Part shown: piece after piece, positions 1 through 11,207 of the stretch
How the letters are laid out: the number at the start of each line of letters is the position of its first letter
Position numbering within the stretch: position 1 is the first letter of the stretch
Source of the DNA: Euclidia mi
Taxonomy: Eukaryota; Arthropoda; Insecta; Lepidoptera; Erebidae
DNA: 64,000 nt
Direction of reading: 5' to 3'
NCBI GenBank assembly: GCA_944739405.2
Contig: OX123200.2
Location: forward strand, 7,704,761 to 7,768,760
The notes under the pieces: model-generated
The model's input: the letters and a program-made list of their open reading frames with translations, nothing else
Told to the model about the DNA's origin: nothing
The model's database searches: none
Program-made: the position numbers and the translations under genes

Positions 1-1042
1 AGGTATGCTTTATAAACAATCGCTCTTTCGGGGTGACCGAAAGTTCCACCCCAATATCTCGAAAAGGCAGATAAATCGTCAGATCTCTCTGTTTCTGATA
101 TTGATAGTTGACACAGAAAGTGCGTACCCTATATAATAGTCACTCTAGACTAGCCAGCGAACGCCGAGATAGGTGAAGTTCTAAGATTTTAACCGAGACC
201 ACTTAAAGACTACTGATTACAACTTACTGCGGTGGGAATAATAACAAGCACATAAATAGCCACTATGAAGTAGCTTTATAAGAGATTAGACTACACAAAA
301 ATAAAAAGCCTTTATCCTACCCAGATGTGAAACATACAAATTTAGCTTTGGGAACTAGCCATATTAACACAAATAAACAATAAAATAGTTACGTGATACA
401 TAAACATTGTAGTTGTCATCAGCTGTACTTTTTAACTATGACTACTTTTTATACTGATACAAGCTGTGGCAAAAAAACGAGTTAAAGTTTGTAACGTGGC
501 AGAAAAAGCGACGCAAAAAAGGTCCAAATCACGGCATCCAATTTCGTATCGCGCCGTGTGTTGTTCATTTGAACGAGTTTTTAAATGAAAAACTGTTGTA
601 CCTACGCAACGGTTGCGTAAATTTTTCCGTTCGATGTTCGTTTGATGTCTGGTGAGAGTTCAATGACTTCCAAACTAGTCATGGACCTCTGGTCCTTAAG
701 TCGTTGACATGAGACGGGTTTTGCACAAAGGTATTCTTGATACGTTATTTAAATAACAATTTATATCAAACGTATCACAGAAGCTCGTTTTTATTTGTGA
801 ATAAATTGAAGCGTCTTGAAATAAATTAGATTGCTATTTTGAAGGATTTTATTTTTAAAGGCATCTTTGGCAGATTATTAAACAACAAATACTTTGAAAG
901 AATCGTCTAACTTTTCTTCGACAAAAAAGGATTTAAACACCGTTATCATTTAATTTGCAGCTAGGATTTCAGTCTATTATTATATATTGAATAATTTGTA
1001 ATTCCTCATTTGGTAGTAATACGAAATTGCAGAATTTAACTT
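1..1042. other. unassigned AT-rich DNA
   Basis: I see no exon, tRNA or recognisable transposon here. It lies left of the inverted segmental-duplication copy. If the glucan-recognition gene at 18 kb continues leftward, this is still inside its first intron or just before exon 2, but no carbohydrate-binding-domain exon is visible on the minus strand. Confidence 0.5.
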
Positions 1043-1386
1043 GCCATGTTCGTTAACCACAGCCTAGTATGCACGTAGTTTATGAAGCAATACCTACCTA
1101 TCATCTCACAATACAGCAAAATGAAATTATCTATACACCCTCGATAAGCATCTGGTAACATCTTTGCTTATAATCCATTCTGCTGCACGAGATCCACCAT
1201 AAACTGGTAATACGAGTAGCAATAAACTACTAAATACCAAAAAAACATATTTTATTTTTGCAGCTGTGCCAAACAGGTTACCCTCGCGATTTTAATGTTT
1301 GTCTTCTTCGATATACGTTTTTTATTTACGATTTACAGCGAAATACAGTCTCAATATATGGGCGGTAATTTTATTAATGCTACTGA

Positions 1387-1651
1387 TTTTTTTTAGACAC
1401 TTACGCCTGTAGCCCCGAATGGGTAGGCAGAGGTGTAATATTACACCCATATTTCACCATGAATTTTAGGTCCCACGTAATAGGGGCCGAGCCTATTACC
1501 GTACCGGGCACATTACCAGACTCCGTGCTGCTACTGAGAATTTCCTAACGGAAAAACCTAATAACACTTTGCCCGACCCGGGAATCGAACCCTAGACCTC
1601 CCAATCTCACGCGCACATTTATGTCGCGAGACCAACGAGGCAGACACGCTA
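1387..1651 (-). mobile_element. tRNA-derived SINE (GCCTACCCC-tail family)
   Basis: In minus orientation the element starts with a tRNA-like head beginning 'cctcgttggtctcgcg'. It has a Pol III B-box-like 'ggttcgattcccggg' (here partly mutated) and ends in the family tail of a CCCCTTCGGGG-like hairpin then GTGAGTCTA and a poly-A, seen on the plus strand as a T-run at 1387. The same body occurs at 2701, 16965, 19315 and 38458. It lies inside the inverted duplication copy and is absent from the direct units. Confidence 0.85.
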
Positions 1652-1662
1652 CTACACAGAGA

Positions 1663-1765
1663 GGCTACTGATTATCTGGGTATGTAATCAGATTTTTGAC
1701 CTATTGATATACTACAATCTATTCTATCCGTTTGCATCCGCACTAGTTTACAGTGTAGCTTTCCT
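1663..1765. repeat. local duplicate of 2193-2335
   Basis: The stretch from 'ctactgattatctgggtatg' to 'gtagctttcct' recurs at 2193-2335, bracketing a SINE. The left copy has lost an internal piece of about 40 bp, including 'taattattttgctgtctcgc', that the right copy keeps. This looks like a local tandem duplication that accompanied or followed the SINE insertion within the inverted copy. Confidence 0.7.
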
Positions 1766-2122
1766 CATCATCATCCTCTTAGCGTTATCCCAGTTTCAAC
1801 CCGGGGTCCGCTTTCTAGTCTAACCGGATTTGGCTGAATATTAGCTTTTCCACGGAGCGACTGCCTGTCTGACCTCCGCAACCCGAAGGGATAGCGATAT
1901 TCCATGGTTTAGACTAGTGTCAGTTTATTTAGAAGGTACTGACGCCCTGTAACGACTGTCAAAGATCGTTATGACAACCGGGACCGTCGAGGCACGGGGC
2001 AAGCGATAATTAATAATTTAATACGCACATAACTCCGAATAGTCAGTGGTGCGCGCCGTGGATTCGAACCCGATACCCTCTGCATGGCAGTCCGTTGGTA
2101 TCTCCACTAGGCTATCGCTGCC
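1764..2122 (-). mobile_element. tRNA-derived SINE, family D
   Basis: Minus-strand copy of the SINE also found at 5729, 9020 and 49473. The tRNA-like head lies on the right: A-box region 'tagcctagtggagatacc' and B box 'gggttcgaatccacg', read in reverse complement around 2058-2110. The 3' part carries 'gttgaaactgggataacgct' and a GATGATGATGA tail on the left. It is well preserved. Its head is extended by a 21-bp tandem repeat. Confidence 0.85.
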
Positions 2123-2186
2123 TTCCACTAGGCTATCATTGCCTTCCACTAGGCTATCGCTGCCTTCCACTAGTCTATCGCTGCCT
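2103..2186. repeat. four-copy 21-bp tandem repeat at a SINE head
   Basis: Unit 'tccactaggctatcgctgcc' plus t, repeated four times with one or two substitutions. It corresponds to the tRNA-like A-box end of the family D SINE on the minus strand, so the 5' end of that SINE was amplified in tandem. An open reading frame across it encodes a seven-residue repeat, which is only a by-product. Confidence 0.9.
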
Positions 2187-2689
2187 AGGCTAATGCTACT
2201 GATTATCTGGGTATGTAATCAGATTTTTGACCTATTGATATACCACAGTCGATTCTATCCTAATTATTTTGCTGTCTCGCATCATCATCCTACTCCGTTT
2301 GCATCCGCACTGGTTTTCAGTCTAGCTTTCCTACAGTTTAGTTAACTCGTATAATGTAACCTTTTTTTGCTGCTTTATATAAAATTGCCAGCATAATGTC
2401 GACTTCAAATGAGCTGGTTGTATCATTATATTATCTATTTTATTCAACGAGTAAATCCTTTCATAATAAATTTTGATCTTGAAGGGCTTAAGGAGGCAAG
2501 AAGTAGTCTTAGTAGATCTGATAAACATTTAAGGCCTTGGTGGTAAATATTGAGTAGAACGGATGTCCCCAGCTTTCCAGGAACTAAATGCTTTGACCTT
2601 TCCCATCATTTGAATACTGCAAAAGATAAATGAAAGCGATGAGCAGCCAATGGAAACATCGCTGTGTATTTTTTACTTTTAGCCGAATG

Positions 2690-2975
2690 AAGTTCAGACA
2701 TTAACATGACTGCCTCCGTGGTCCAGTGGATAGCGCATGCGACTGCTGATCGGAGGTCTTGGGTTCGATTCCCGGGTCGGGCAACAGTGTTACTGGGTTT
2801 TTCCGAATTCCCAGTAGCAGCACGGAGTCTGGTGATGTGCCCGGTAACGGCAATAGGCTCGTCTCCTATTATGTGGGACCTAAAAATTCATGGCTAAATG
2901 TGGGTGTAATATTACACCTCTACTTCCCCTTCGGGGATTACAGGCGTGAGTCTGTAAAAAAAAAAAGTTCAGACA
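2690..2975 (+). mobile_element. tRNA-derived SINE with 11-bp target-site duplication
   Basis: The SINE body is about 2701-2964. Its head has an A-box-like 'tggtccagtggatagcg' and B box 'ggttcgattcc' (2762-2772). It is followed by the family body and the GCCTAC..CCTTCGGGG-type tail, 'gcgtgagtctgt' and a poly-A. It is flanked by the direct repeat 'aagttcagaca' at 2690-2700 and 2965-2975. It sits inside the inverted duplication copy and interrupts sequence that is continuous in the direct units (7600-7620 region), so the insertion is specific to this copy. Confidence 0.92.
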
Positions 2976-3112
2976 AACCGCTCTGTTTGTTTAAGCGGTA
3001 GGTACAATAGTTTTAGTAGTTTAGATCTATTCGCTATCCCCTATGTTGGTTTGCATTTTAAAGGAAGTTTATGCTTCCAATAAATTTTCATCCAAATACA
3101 GTTAGGCTATTA

Positions 3113-3172
3113 TGGCGAAAAGTGGGTGTAACATTACACCTCTGCCTATTCCATCGGGGATATAGCCGTAAG
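3113..3172 (+). mobile_element. SINE tail fragment
   Basis: About 60 bp matching only the 3' end of the GCCTACCCC-tail SINE: 'gcgaaaagtgggtgtaacat', 'acacctctgcctattcc', then a degraded CAGGCGTGAG tail. A 5'-truncated or eroded copy inside the inverted duplication block. Confidence 0.7.
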
Positions 3173-4287
3173 GTTTTACACCTTCTTCAAAATACGGAGA
3201 CGAGTTGAAATCTATCCTCAGGCATCAGACCAGAATATGTATGTACCAGATGACCTGCCTCCGACCCAGCATATTCGCAGCATATTGGAAGGTGTAATAA
3301 CCTCATGCATATGTTGTGATTGATCACTGGACCCGACATAAATTAATCTGCTAGGTTCATTGGCACCTCACTAGTTGCAAAAACGAGTTTTATTTTTTAT
3401 AGACTTGCTAAGTCAGTAGAATCAATGATAAACTAGCTGCTGTTGAAACTATGACAAATCACGCCACGCACGTGCTGAGGTCTGCAACAGAGATTCATAG
3501 AAGTGACATCATCATTTCAGCCAAAAGTCGTCCACTGCTGAATATAGGCGGATAGGTTCTAGAACTGTACCATTTTTGCATTCCTGTCAACAGACATTTA
3601 AAGTGTTAGTAGTAAATATAAGTTAGTTGAAGATAGGTACTGTGCTAGATAGTCAGCGAGCTGTATATATGTTAAGTTCTTAGAAAGAAAAAGTTTCTTG
3701 TTTTTAAACTTATTTCGATAAATATGAACCCTATGAGAATACAGTTACAAGTTTGACTATTGCTTCTTTTCGGCAGTAGCTTTAACGTAGCAGTTGAAAA
3801 TTGAGAAGATAGAATTAGAAAAGATAGTATGTAAAAATATTTGAAAACTAAGCAAAGTCGAGTAAAATTGCCAAAACAGCGGTAATGTCGTTTGGTACAT
3901 GTACCTATTGATACTGCAGCGACTTTAACTTTTTATTGCTTTTTTAGGGATGTCGTCGCGAGTTTGAATTGACTTCCGACGTGCGTTGCTATCGTGCTTG
4001 ACGATCGTTAATAGCGTTTCAGAAATGCGTTTACGAAGCTTCGCTGTACAAAGTCGTCGTGTATGTTACCACCCTTATCACACATACATCGTAAAATGCC
4101 TTAAATGTTCTTCTCATGATTGTGACGACTTTACATGTTACTTGCGACTCTTGCGAGGCAGGAGTTAAAAAAAAAAGATATTAAAAAAGAAAAGTTATTT
4201 TATATTCAGATGTAACAAAGCATAATTACCTTTTTCCTTATACAATTTTGCAGTCATTGTTTTAAATTCCAGTGTCAATAAATTCCG

Positions 4288-4512
4288 TGTGGTGGCGGAT
4301 TAAGAATACGGAATGTCACCACCACATATCATCCCATGGGTGCCGTAAGACTCGACAGAGGGAGCATATTATGCAGAGAACAGCACTGTAAGAGAAGTAA
4401 AACTTGACACAAACCCTATACGAACCCGTTTGGCCAGCGTGGAGTAGTAGGCCAATTGCTCCTTTCAAAGGAGAGGCCTAGTCCAGCAGTGGACTGTTAA
4501 AGGCTGATGATG
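4288..4512 (+). mobile_element. dispersed repeat, family C
   Basis: Begins near 'ggtggcggattaagaatacg', runs through 'catcccatgggtgccgtaag' and 'gtttggccagcgtgg', and ends in 'cagcagtggactgttaaagg' plus a GATGATG-type tail. Other copies lie at 17226-17369 (partial), 46127-46255, 48546-48650, 49055-49230 and 58785-59020. The family is non-coding and looks like a SINE-like retroelement of Lepidoptera. It is absent from the direct units, so it inserted into the inverted copy after that copy separated. Confidence 0.8.
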
Positions 4513-5711
4513 TGTGTATGTGTTTATGTCAATAAATACTTGTATTCCAAAAGTTAGTATTTTCAAAAATCTTTTATTTACTTCATTCACGTGTACGTAG
4601 AAATATGATATTTTCTTTCAACAAATGTTGCACCTCTTATTTAAAAATTTTACTTACGTATACTAGAATTTCGAAAGCCAGCCATCTATTTACTGTGTCT
4701 ACGTTGCAAGAAAACCTGTCTACAACATTTCAAGGCTTGACGTTAATACATCAGTTATTTACTTTCTATAAAATTGTATGCGTCTTCTGATATTTGTTTA
4801 ACAAATCCAAGCTCTATCCATGGCTCTGGTTTATTCGATTCTTATGTAATGTTGATCATGTATTCAAGCCAAAATGTCATTATTAAAACTGCATTTTTCA
4901 TTTATCTGTATAGCCATGTCAGGTCCCGTCAGATTTGTCTATTCTTTGGAATTTAGCATGGATATGATTGCTCGAAATATTTTTACATATAATGTGTAAA
5001 AAAGATACAGCCACAGTTACGCATCGTTTAATTAGCATGGCCTCTTTCGTACAACATTAAAACATTCACGGAATATGAATAATCAATATGTATAATTAAG
5101 TACATAAAGATATTTTATTTTACAACAATATATTTTTGCTTAATGTTTTTCCTGAGAATCTAATACAGAAACAGGAAAATGTAAGTGCATTTAACTGTCG
5201 TTTATGTGTGTCAACATAATTGTGTATGTGTGGGTTGTCATACATACACTATTACTCTTGTAATATGTACACCTACTGGGGAAAACCCTACCATGTTATT
5301 ATAGTATAAGTTCAAGGTTTATAAGAATCTCAAAGATAGTGAGAGTTATAGGAAGTATTAGGTAGTATCGTATCAAGAATTGAAGTTAAGCAACGTTTGT
5401 CAAGGTCATCATTTGGACGGGTATTTCGTAGGGTAAATAAAACTGATAAAAAAAATTGTTAGGTTATGTTGGAGGGTCAAGCATTCTACTAGAACAGAAG
5501 ACCGATTCTCGTATTTTTACAGACATCGACACTGTGTTTTGTACGAAATGCGATTTGATTTTGAATTGACACACCATTGGTATTCTGCTACACGCAATGT
5601 CATAAAGTTTAAATTGACACATAGAGATCAACGTTGACTCATAGTTTGACACTTTACTTCATTTACGATCCAGTCATGATATCATTCGAGTATTAGTTAA
5701 TTTACGCGAAT

Positions 5712-6100
5712 ACCATATAATTATAGCATATAGGCAGCGATAGCCTAGTGGAGATACCAACAGACTACCATGCAGAGGGTATCGGGTTCGAATCCACGGC
5801 GCGCACCACTGACTTTACGGAGTTATGTGCGTATTGAATTATTAATTATAACTTGTCCCGTGCCTCGGAGAGCACGTTAAGCCGTCGGTCCCGGTTGTCA
5901 TGAAGATCTTTGACAGTCGTTATAGGGCGTCAGTACCTCTAAAATAAACGGACAGTCGTCTATACAATGGAATATAGCTATCCGTTCGGGTTGCGGAAGT
6001 CAGCCAAATCCGGTTAGACTAAAAAAAAGCGGATCCCAGGTTGAAACTGGGATAACGCTAGGAGAAGGATGATGAGGACGATGACCATATAATTATAGCA
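5712..6100 (+). mobile_element. SINE family D with 17-bp target-site duplication (unit 1)
   Basis: The SINE body is about 5729-6083: tRNA-like head 'gcgatagcctagtggagata', B box 'ggttcgaatcc' at 5785-5795, and a 3' tail of GATGATGAGGACGATG. It is flanked by the perfect direct repeat 'accatataattatagca' at 5712-5728 and 6084-6100. The same insertion with the same flanks is in unit 2. Unit 3 has the uninterrupted site at about 12917-12933. Confidence 0.93.
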
Positions 6101-7268
6101 CTGAGACTAGATTGAAACTTTTTAAAAATTATATTTCGGCCTAAATACTTGCTGTAATTTCATAAGAATAGAATAAACCAGGACTATGGATAGAGCTTGG
6201 ATATTTTAAACATAAATCAAAAGTAAAATAAATTAGTAAATAATAATAGTTAAATTTTATAAAAAGTAAATTACTGATGTTTTAACGTCAAGTCCAAAGC
6301 CTGTCCTTTAACCGACAACCGACAAGTGCCTTTAATAGATCCAACATTTGTTGGCATATTTCTTCGTACACGTGGGAAAACTAAATATTTTTAGGCACTG
6401 GAACTAAAAAATAATTTTAAGTTAAATAAGGAAAAAGGTAATTAAGCTTGAACATGAAATAATCTATATAATATTTAAAGGCTATTATTCTTCTCACCTA
6501 CTGCCTCGCAAGTAACATGTTAATGTTGGTGTCGGTACAATCATTTTACTGTGTATGGAAGATAAGGGTTACATACGAGACGAATTTTTACAGCGATGCT
6601 TCTAAACGCATTTCTGTAACGTTACTAACGAGCGTAAAGCACGTTAGCAACACGCATCAGAAGCAATCCAAACTCACGACAACATCTCTAAAGAATCGAT
6701 AAAAAGTTAAAGTCACTGCAGTATCAATACGTGTACCAAACGACATTACTGCTGTTTTGGCAATTTAACTCGTCCTTTTTATTTTTAAACATTATTACAT
6801 ACTGTCTTTTCTTAGTTTACAACTACTACGTTCAAGCTTCTGCCGAAAAAGCAGCAATGGTCCAACTTGTAAGTGTATACTTGTTGTGTTTACATTCATT
6901 TCTGTATCGAAATAACTGTAAAAATAAGGAACGTCTTCTTTCTAAGAAGTAAATATCTATACAAATTCATCTCGCTGACTATAATTCTGAAATTTCAAAT
7001 ATCTATTGACAACAATGTGAAAATGGTAGACTTCTCTATCCCTTCTAAAACTTTAGAGAGGCCGTGGAGGTATTTTGGCTAGGGTGATGATGATAATTCT
7101 ATACATTCCTTTTACACATTTCAGGCTACATCACATCGTGGCGTGATATTTTATAATTCAAACAGAAGCTAGGCTATCGTTGGCTCTGCTGACTTTGCGA
7201 GTCAATAAAAATAGAACTTGTTATTGCAATAAGCGAGGTGCCAACGACCTAAACAGATTAACATGTTA

Positions 7269-7300
7269 GTTGTGATTGATCACTTGTGATCAATCACAAC
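7269..7300. repeat. 14-bp perfect inverted repeat (hairpin) in unit 1
   Basis: Arms 'gttgtgattgatca' (7269-7282) and its exact reverse complement (7287-7300) with a 4-base loop 'cttg'. The same structure is intact in unit 2 (11176-11207). Only one half survives in the inverted copy near 3313-3326. Function unknown. Confidence 0.85.
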
Positions 7301-9002
7301 ATATGCATGAGGTTATTACACCTTCCGATATGCTGGGTCGGAGGCAGGTCATTATCCCAATATCTGGACCGATGCATGAGGCCAAATTTTAACTAGTCTA
7401 GGTATTTGGAAGAAAGCGCATAGAGTGCAAAAATATTATAGCCAGACTTAAATGCAGCCTGCTAAATGAATAAAAGTGCAGTAGAAGCGTGTACTAGGTT
7501 TCAATATTATACCAACCCAACAAAGAGGATAACAAAAAAAGCTAAACTGGTAAAACTATTGTACCGGCTAAGCATACAGATCGGTTAGTCGGTACTTCAT
7601 TCGACTAAAAGTAAAAAATACACAGCGATGTTTATCTTTTGCAGTATTCAAATGATGGGAATGGTCAAAGATTTTAGTTCCTGGAAAGCTGGGGACATCC
7701 GTCCTATTCAATACTCACCACCAAGGCCTTAAATCTTTGTCAGATCTACTAAGACTACTTCTTGCCTCCTTAAGATCAAAATTTATTATGAAAGGATTTA
7801 CTCGTTGGTTAAAATAGATATAAAAATGCAACCAGCTCATTTGAAGTGGACATTATGCTGGCACTTTTATATAGAGCAACAAAAAAAAGGTTACATTATA
7901 CGAGTTAACAAAACTGTAGGAAAGCTAGACTGTAAACTAAGTCCGTTTGCATTCGCACGATGCAAACGGACTAGGATGATGATGCGAGACAGCAAAATAT
8001 TTAGGATAGAATAGATTGTGGTATATGAATAGGTCTAAAATCTGATTACATACCCAGATTATCAGTAGTATTAATAAAATTACCACCGTTATATTGAGAC
8101 TAGGTATATTTCGTTGTAAATCGTAAAAAAAAACTGTAAGTATATCGAAGAAGACAAACATTAAAATCGCGAGGGTAACCTGTTTGGCACAGCTGCAAAA
8201 ATAAAATATGTTTTGTTGCTAACAGTATTTGGTAGTTTATTGTTACTTGTATTACCAGTTTATTGTGGATCTGGTGCGGCAGAATGGATTATGAGCAAGG
8301 ATGTTAGCAGATGCTTATCGAGGGTGTATAGATAATTTCATTTTGCTGTATTGTGAGATGATAGGTAGGTATTGCTTCGTAAACTACTTGCATATTAGGC
8401 TGTGGTTAACGAACATGTCAAATATGTTTTTGCTTAATGTTTTTTCTGAGAATCTAATACAGAAACATGAAAATCTTAGTGCATTTAACTGTCGTTTATG
8501 TGTGACAACATAATTGTGTATGTGTGGGTTGCCATACATACACTATTACTCTTGTAATATGTACACCTACTGAGGAAAACCCTACCATGTTATTATAGTA
8601 TAAGTTCAAGGTTTATAAGAATCTTAAAGATAGTGAGAGTTATAGGAAGTATTAGGTAGTATCGTATCAAGAATTGAGGTTAAGCAACGTTTGTCAAGGT
8701 CATCATTTCGACGGGTATTTCGTAGGGCAAATAAAACTGATAAAAATTGTTAGGTTATGGCGGAGCGTCAAGCGGTCTACTAGAACAGAGGACCGATTCT
8801 CGTATTTTTACAGACATCGACACTGTGTTTTGTACGAAATGCGATTTGATTTTGAATTGACACACCATTGGTATTCTGCTACACGCAATGTCATAAAGTT
8901 TAAATTGACACATAGAGATCAACGTTGACTCATAGTTTGACACTTTACTTTATTTACGATCCAGTCATGATATCATTCGAGTATCAGTTAATTTATGTTA
9001 AT

Positions 9003-9401
9003 ACCATATAATTATAGCAGCGATAGCCTAGTGGAGATACCAACGGACTGCCATGCAGAGGGTATCGGGTTCAAACCACGGCGCGCACCACTGACTTTAC
9101 GGAGTTATGTGCGTATTGAATTATTAATTATAACTTGTCCCGTGCCTCGGGGAGCACGTTAAGCCCTCGGTCCCGGTTTTCATGAAGATCTTTGACAATC
9201 ATTACAGGGCGTCAATACCGTCTAATAAACTGACACTAGTCTAAACCATGAAACATCGCTATCCCTTCGGGTTGCGGAGGTCAGACAGGCAGTCGCTCCG
9301 TGGAAAAGGTAATATTCAGCCAAATCCGGTTAGACTAGTAAGCGGACCCCAGATTGAAACTGGGATAACGCTTAGAGGATGATGACCATATAATTATAAC
9401 A
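9003..9401 (+). mobile_element. SINE family D, orthologous insertion in unit 2
   Basis: The body is about 9020-9384, flanked by 'accatataattatagca' (9003-9019) and 'accatataattataaca' (9385-9401, one substitution). It is the same insertion event as the SINE at 5729. This copy keeps more of the central segment (including 'cgctccgtggaaaagg') than the unit 1 copy does. Confidence 0.92.
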
Positions 9402-9452
9402 CTGAGACTACATTGAAACTGCGTTTTGAATAAATATAGGTAATAACAAGAT

Positions 9453-9486
9453 TTGGCCTGGTCAGGTTGAGACCTGACCAGGCCAA
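9453..9486. repeat. 15-bp perfect hairpin unique to unit 2
   Basis: Arms 'ttggcctggtcaggt' and its exact reverse complement are separated by four bases. Unit 3 has only 'tttggccttaagacctgca' at the matching place (about 13009-13027), so the hairpin arose or was lost in one of them. Confidence 0.85.
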
Positions 9487-11175
9487 TCTCAAACCTGCAT
9501 GGAAAAATGAATTTAATTGTGGAAAGTGGGTTTATTCGATTGATAAAAGATTTTATCACACTTGGTCCCAACCACAGATTCAAATGACAAACATAGATTT
9601 ATACAGCCGGTTCAAATATATAAATTAATTAATAATAATTCTTATATTCTAAAAAGCAAATTATTGATCTTATAATAAAACTATACAGAAACATTCACCT
9701 AAATTATTCTTTTTGACATTGAAATAAAGAAGAAGTCACGATTTGAGAATAAACACAATTTTGGTAATGACATGATATTTCCAAAATTGTGTTTTTTATC
9801 CTATTTCGATAAGGAAAAATCATTCTAAAATATTGATATATCTATATGTGCTTAATTATACAATAATGTGTAAGTGTATTTTTCATACCCCGTGTATTTT
9901 AAATTTGTACGAAAGAGGCCATGTTCATTAAACAATGCGTAACCTGTAACATTTGACTAAGTAATCCAACCCAAGCGAAGTTGTTTTTATAATGGGAGCT
10001 GACATAAGCTACACAGATGAATGGAAAATGCAGTTTTTAAAAATTATATTTCGGCCTAAATACTTGCTGTAATTTCATAACAATAGAATAAACCAGGACT
10101 GTGGATAGAGCTTGAATATTTTAAACATAAATCAAAAGAAAAATAAATTAGTAAATAATAATAGTTAAATTTTATAAAAAGTAAATAACTGATGTTTTAA
10201 CGTCAAGTCCAAAGCCTGTCCTTTAACCGACAACCGACAAGTGCCTTTAATAGATCCAACATTTGTTGGCATATTTCTTCGTACACGTGGGAAAACTAAA
10301 TATTTTTAGGCACTGGAACTAAAAAATAATTTTAAGTTAAATAAGGAAAAAGGTAATTAAGCTTGAACATGAAATAATCTATATAATATTTAAAGGCTAT
10401 TATTCTTCTCACCTACTGCCTCGCAAGTAACATGTAAATGTTGGTGTCGGTACAATCATTTTACTGTGTATGGAAGATAAGGGTTACATACGAGACGAAT
10501 TTTTACAGCGATGCTTCTAAACGCATTTCTGTAACGTTACTAACGAGCGTAAAGCACGTTCAATCAGAAGCAATCCAAACTCGCGACAACATCTCTAAAG
10601 AATCGATAAAAAGTTAAAGTCACTGCAGTATCAATACGTGTACCAAACGACATTACTGCTGTTTTGGCAATTTAACTCGTCCTTTTTATTTTTAAACATT
10701 ATTACATACTGTCTTTTCTTAGTTTACAATTACTACGTTCAAGCTTCTGCCGAAAAAGCAGCAATGGTCCAACTTGTAAGTGTATACTTGTTGTGTTTAC
10801 ATTCATTTCTGTATCGAAATAACTGTAAAAATAAGGAACGTCTTCTTTCTAAGAAGTAAATATCTATACAAATCCATCTCGCTGACTATAATTCTGAAAT
10901 TTCAAATATCTATTGACAACAATGTGAAAATGGTAGACTTCTCTATCCCTTCTAAAACTTTAGAGATGCCGTGGAGGTATTTTGGCTAGGGTGATGATGA
11001 TAATTCTATACATTCCTTTTACACATTTCAGGCCACATCACATCGTGGCGTGATATTTTATAATTCAAACAGAAGCTAGGCTATCGTTGGCTCTGCTGAC
11101 TTTGCGAGTCAATAAAAATAGAACTTGTTATTGCAATAAGCGAGGTGCCAACGACCTAAACAGATTAACATGTTA

Positions 11176-11207
11176 GTTGTGATTGATCACTTGTGATCAA
11201 TCACAAC
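11176..11207. repeat. 14-bp perfect inverted repeat (hairpin) in unit 2
   Basis: Same 14-base arms and 'cttg' loop as at 7269-7300 in unit 1. Confidence 0.85.

Larger units (their letters stand above)
1043..5127 (-). repeat. inverted, diverged copy of the segmental-duplication unit
   Basis: Read on the minus strand, this block matches roughly 9850-12320 of unit 2, and the matching part of unit 1. Examples: 1083-1160 is the reverse complement of about 8290-8350; 2340-2690 of about 7610-7930; 3860-4060 of about 6600-6770; 4750-4850 of about 6160-6300. Its right part also matches, inverted, the 9850-10030 stretch that unit 1 lacks. It is clearly more diverged than the direct units are from one another and contains several insertions they lack (SINEs at 1387, 1764, 2701 and 3113; another repeat at 4288). 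It is therefore the oldest relation in the block. The left edge is placed where similarity stops just before the reverse complement of 'gttaacgaacatg'. The right edge abuts unit 1 near 5127. Both edges are accurate to tens of bases. Confidence 0.8.
5128..8424 (+). repeat. segmental duplication, direct unit 1 (3.3 kb)
   Basis: It starts with 'tatttttgcttaatgttttt' and ends with 'aacgaacatgtcaaat'; the same start recurs at 8425 and 12329. Alignment by eye to unit 2 is near identity over most of the length, for example 6120-8420 against 10034-12320, with scattered single-base changes. Relative to unit 2 it lacks about 610 bp, with the join at 6119/6120 ('attgaaac' fused to 'tttttaaaaatt'). Small open reading frames exist, but their products resemble nothing I know and codon use is not gene-like. 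I regard the unit as non-coding. Confidence 0.88.

Noticed and set aside
2706..3001. Overlapping open frames across the SINE at 2701
   Set aside because: They fall wholly within a tRNA-derived SINE and its tail; the same frames recur in other SINE copies.
5464..5652. Recurrent minus-strand frame beginning MSNYESTLIS in all direct units
   Set aside because: It recurs because the units are duplicates. It has no domain, the third copy varies freely at its C-terminus, and related dispersed copies do not keep it open.
5729..5800. tRNA-like sequence with a good B box
   Set aside because: It is the head of the family D SINE, proven by the target duplication and the empty site in unit 3.
6820..6875. 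Mini-exon between 'ttttcttag' and 'gtaagt' in units 1 and 2
   Set aside because: Acceptor- and donor-like words are expected by chance in AT-rich DNA, and the inverted copy lacks them.
6731..6952. 73-codon frame found identically in units 1 and 2
   Set aside because: Identity reflects recent duplication. The diverged inverted copy does not preserve the frame, so there is no sign of selection.
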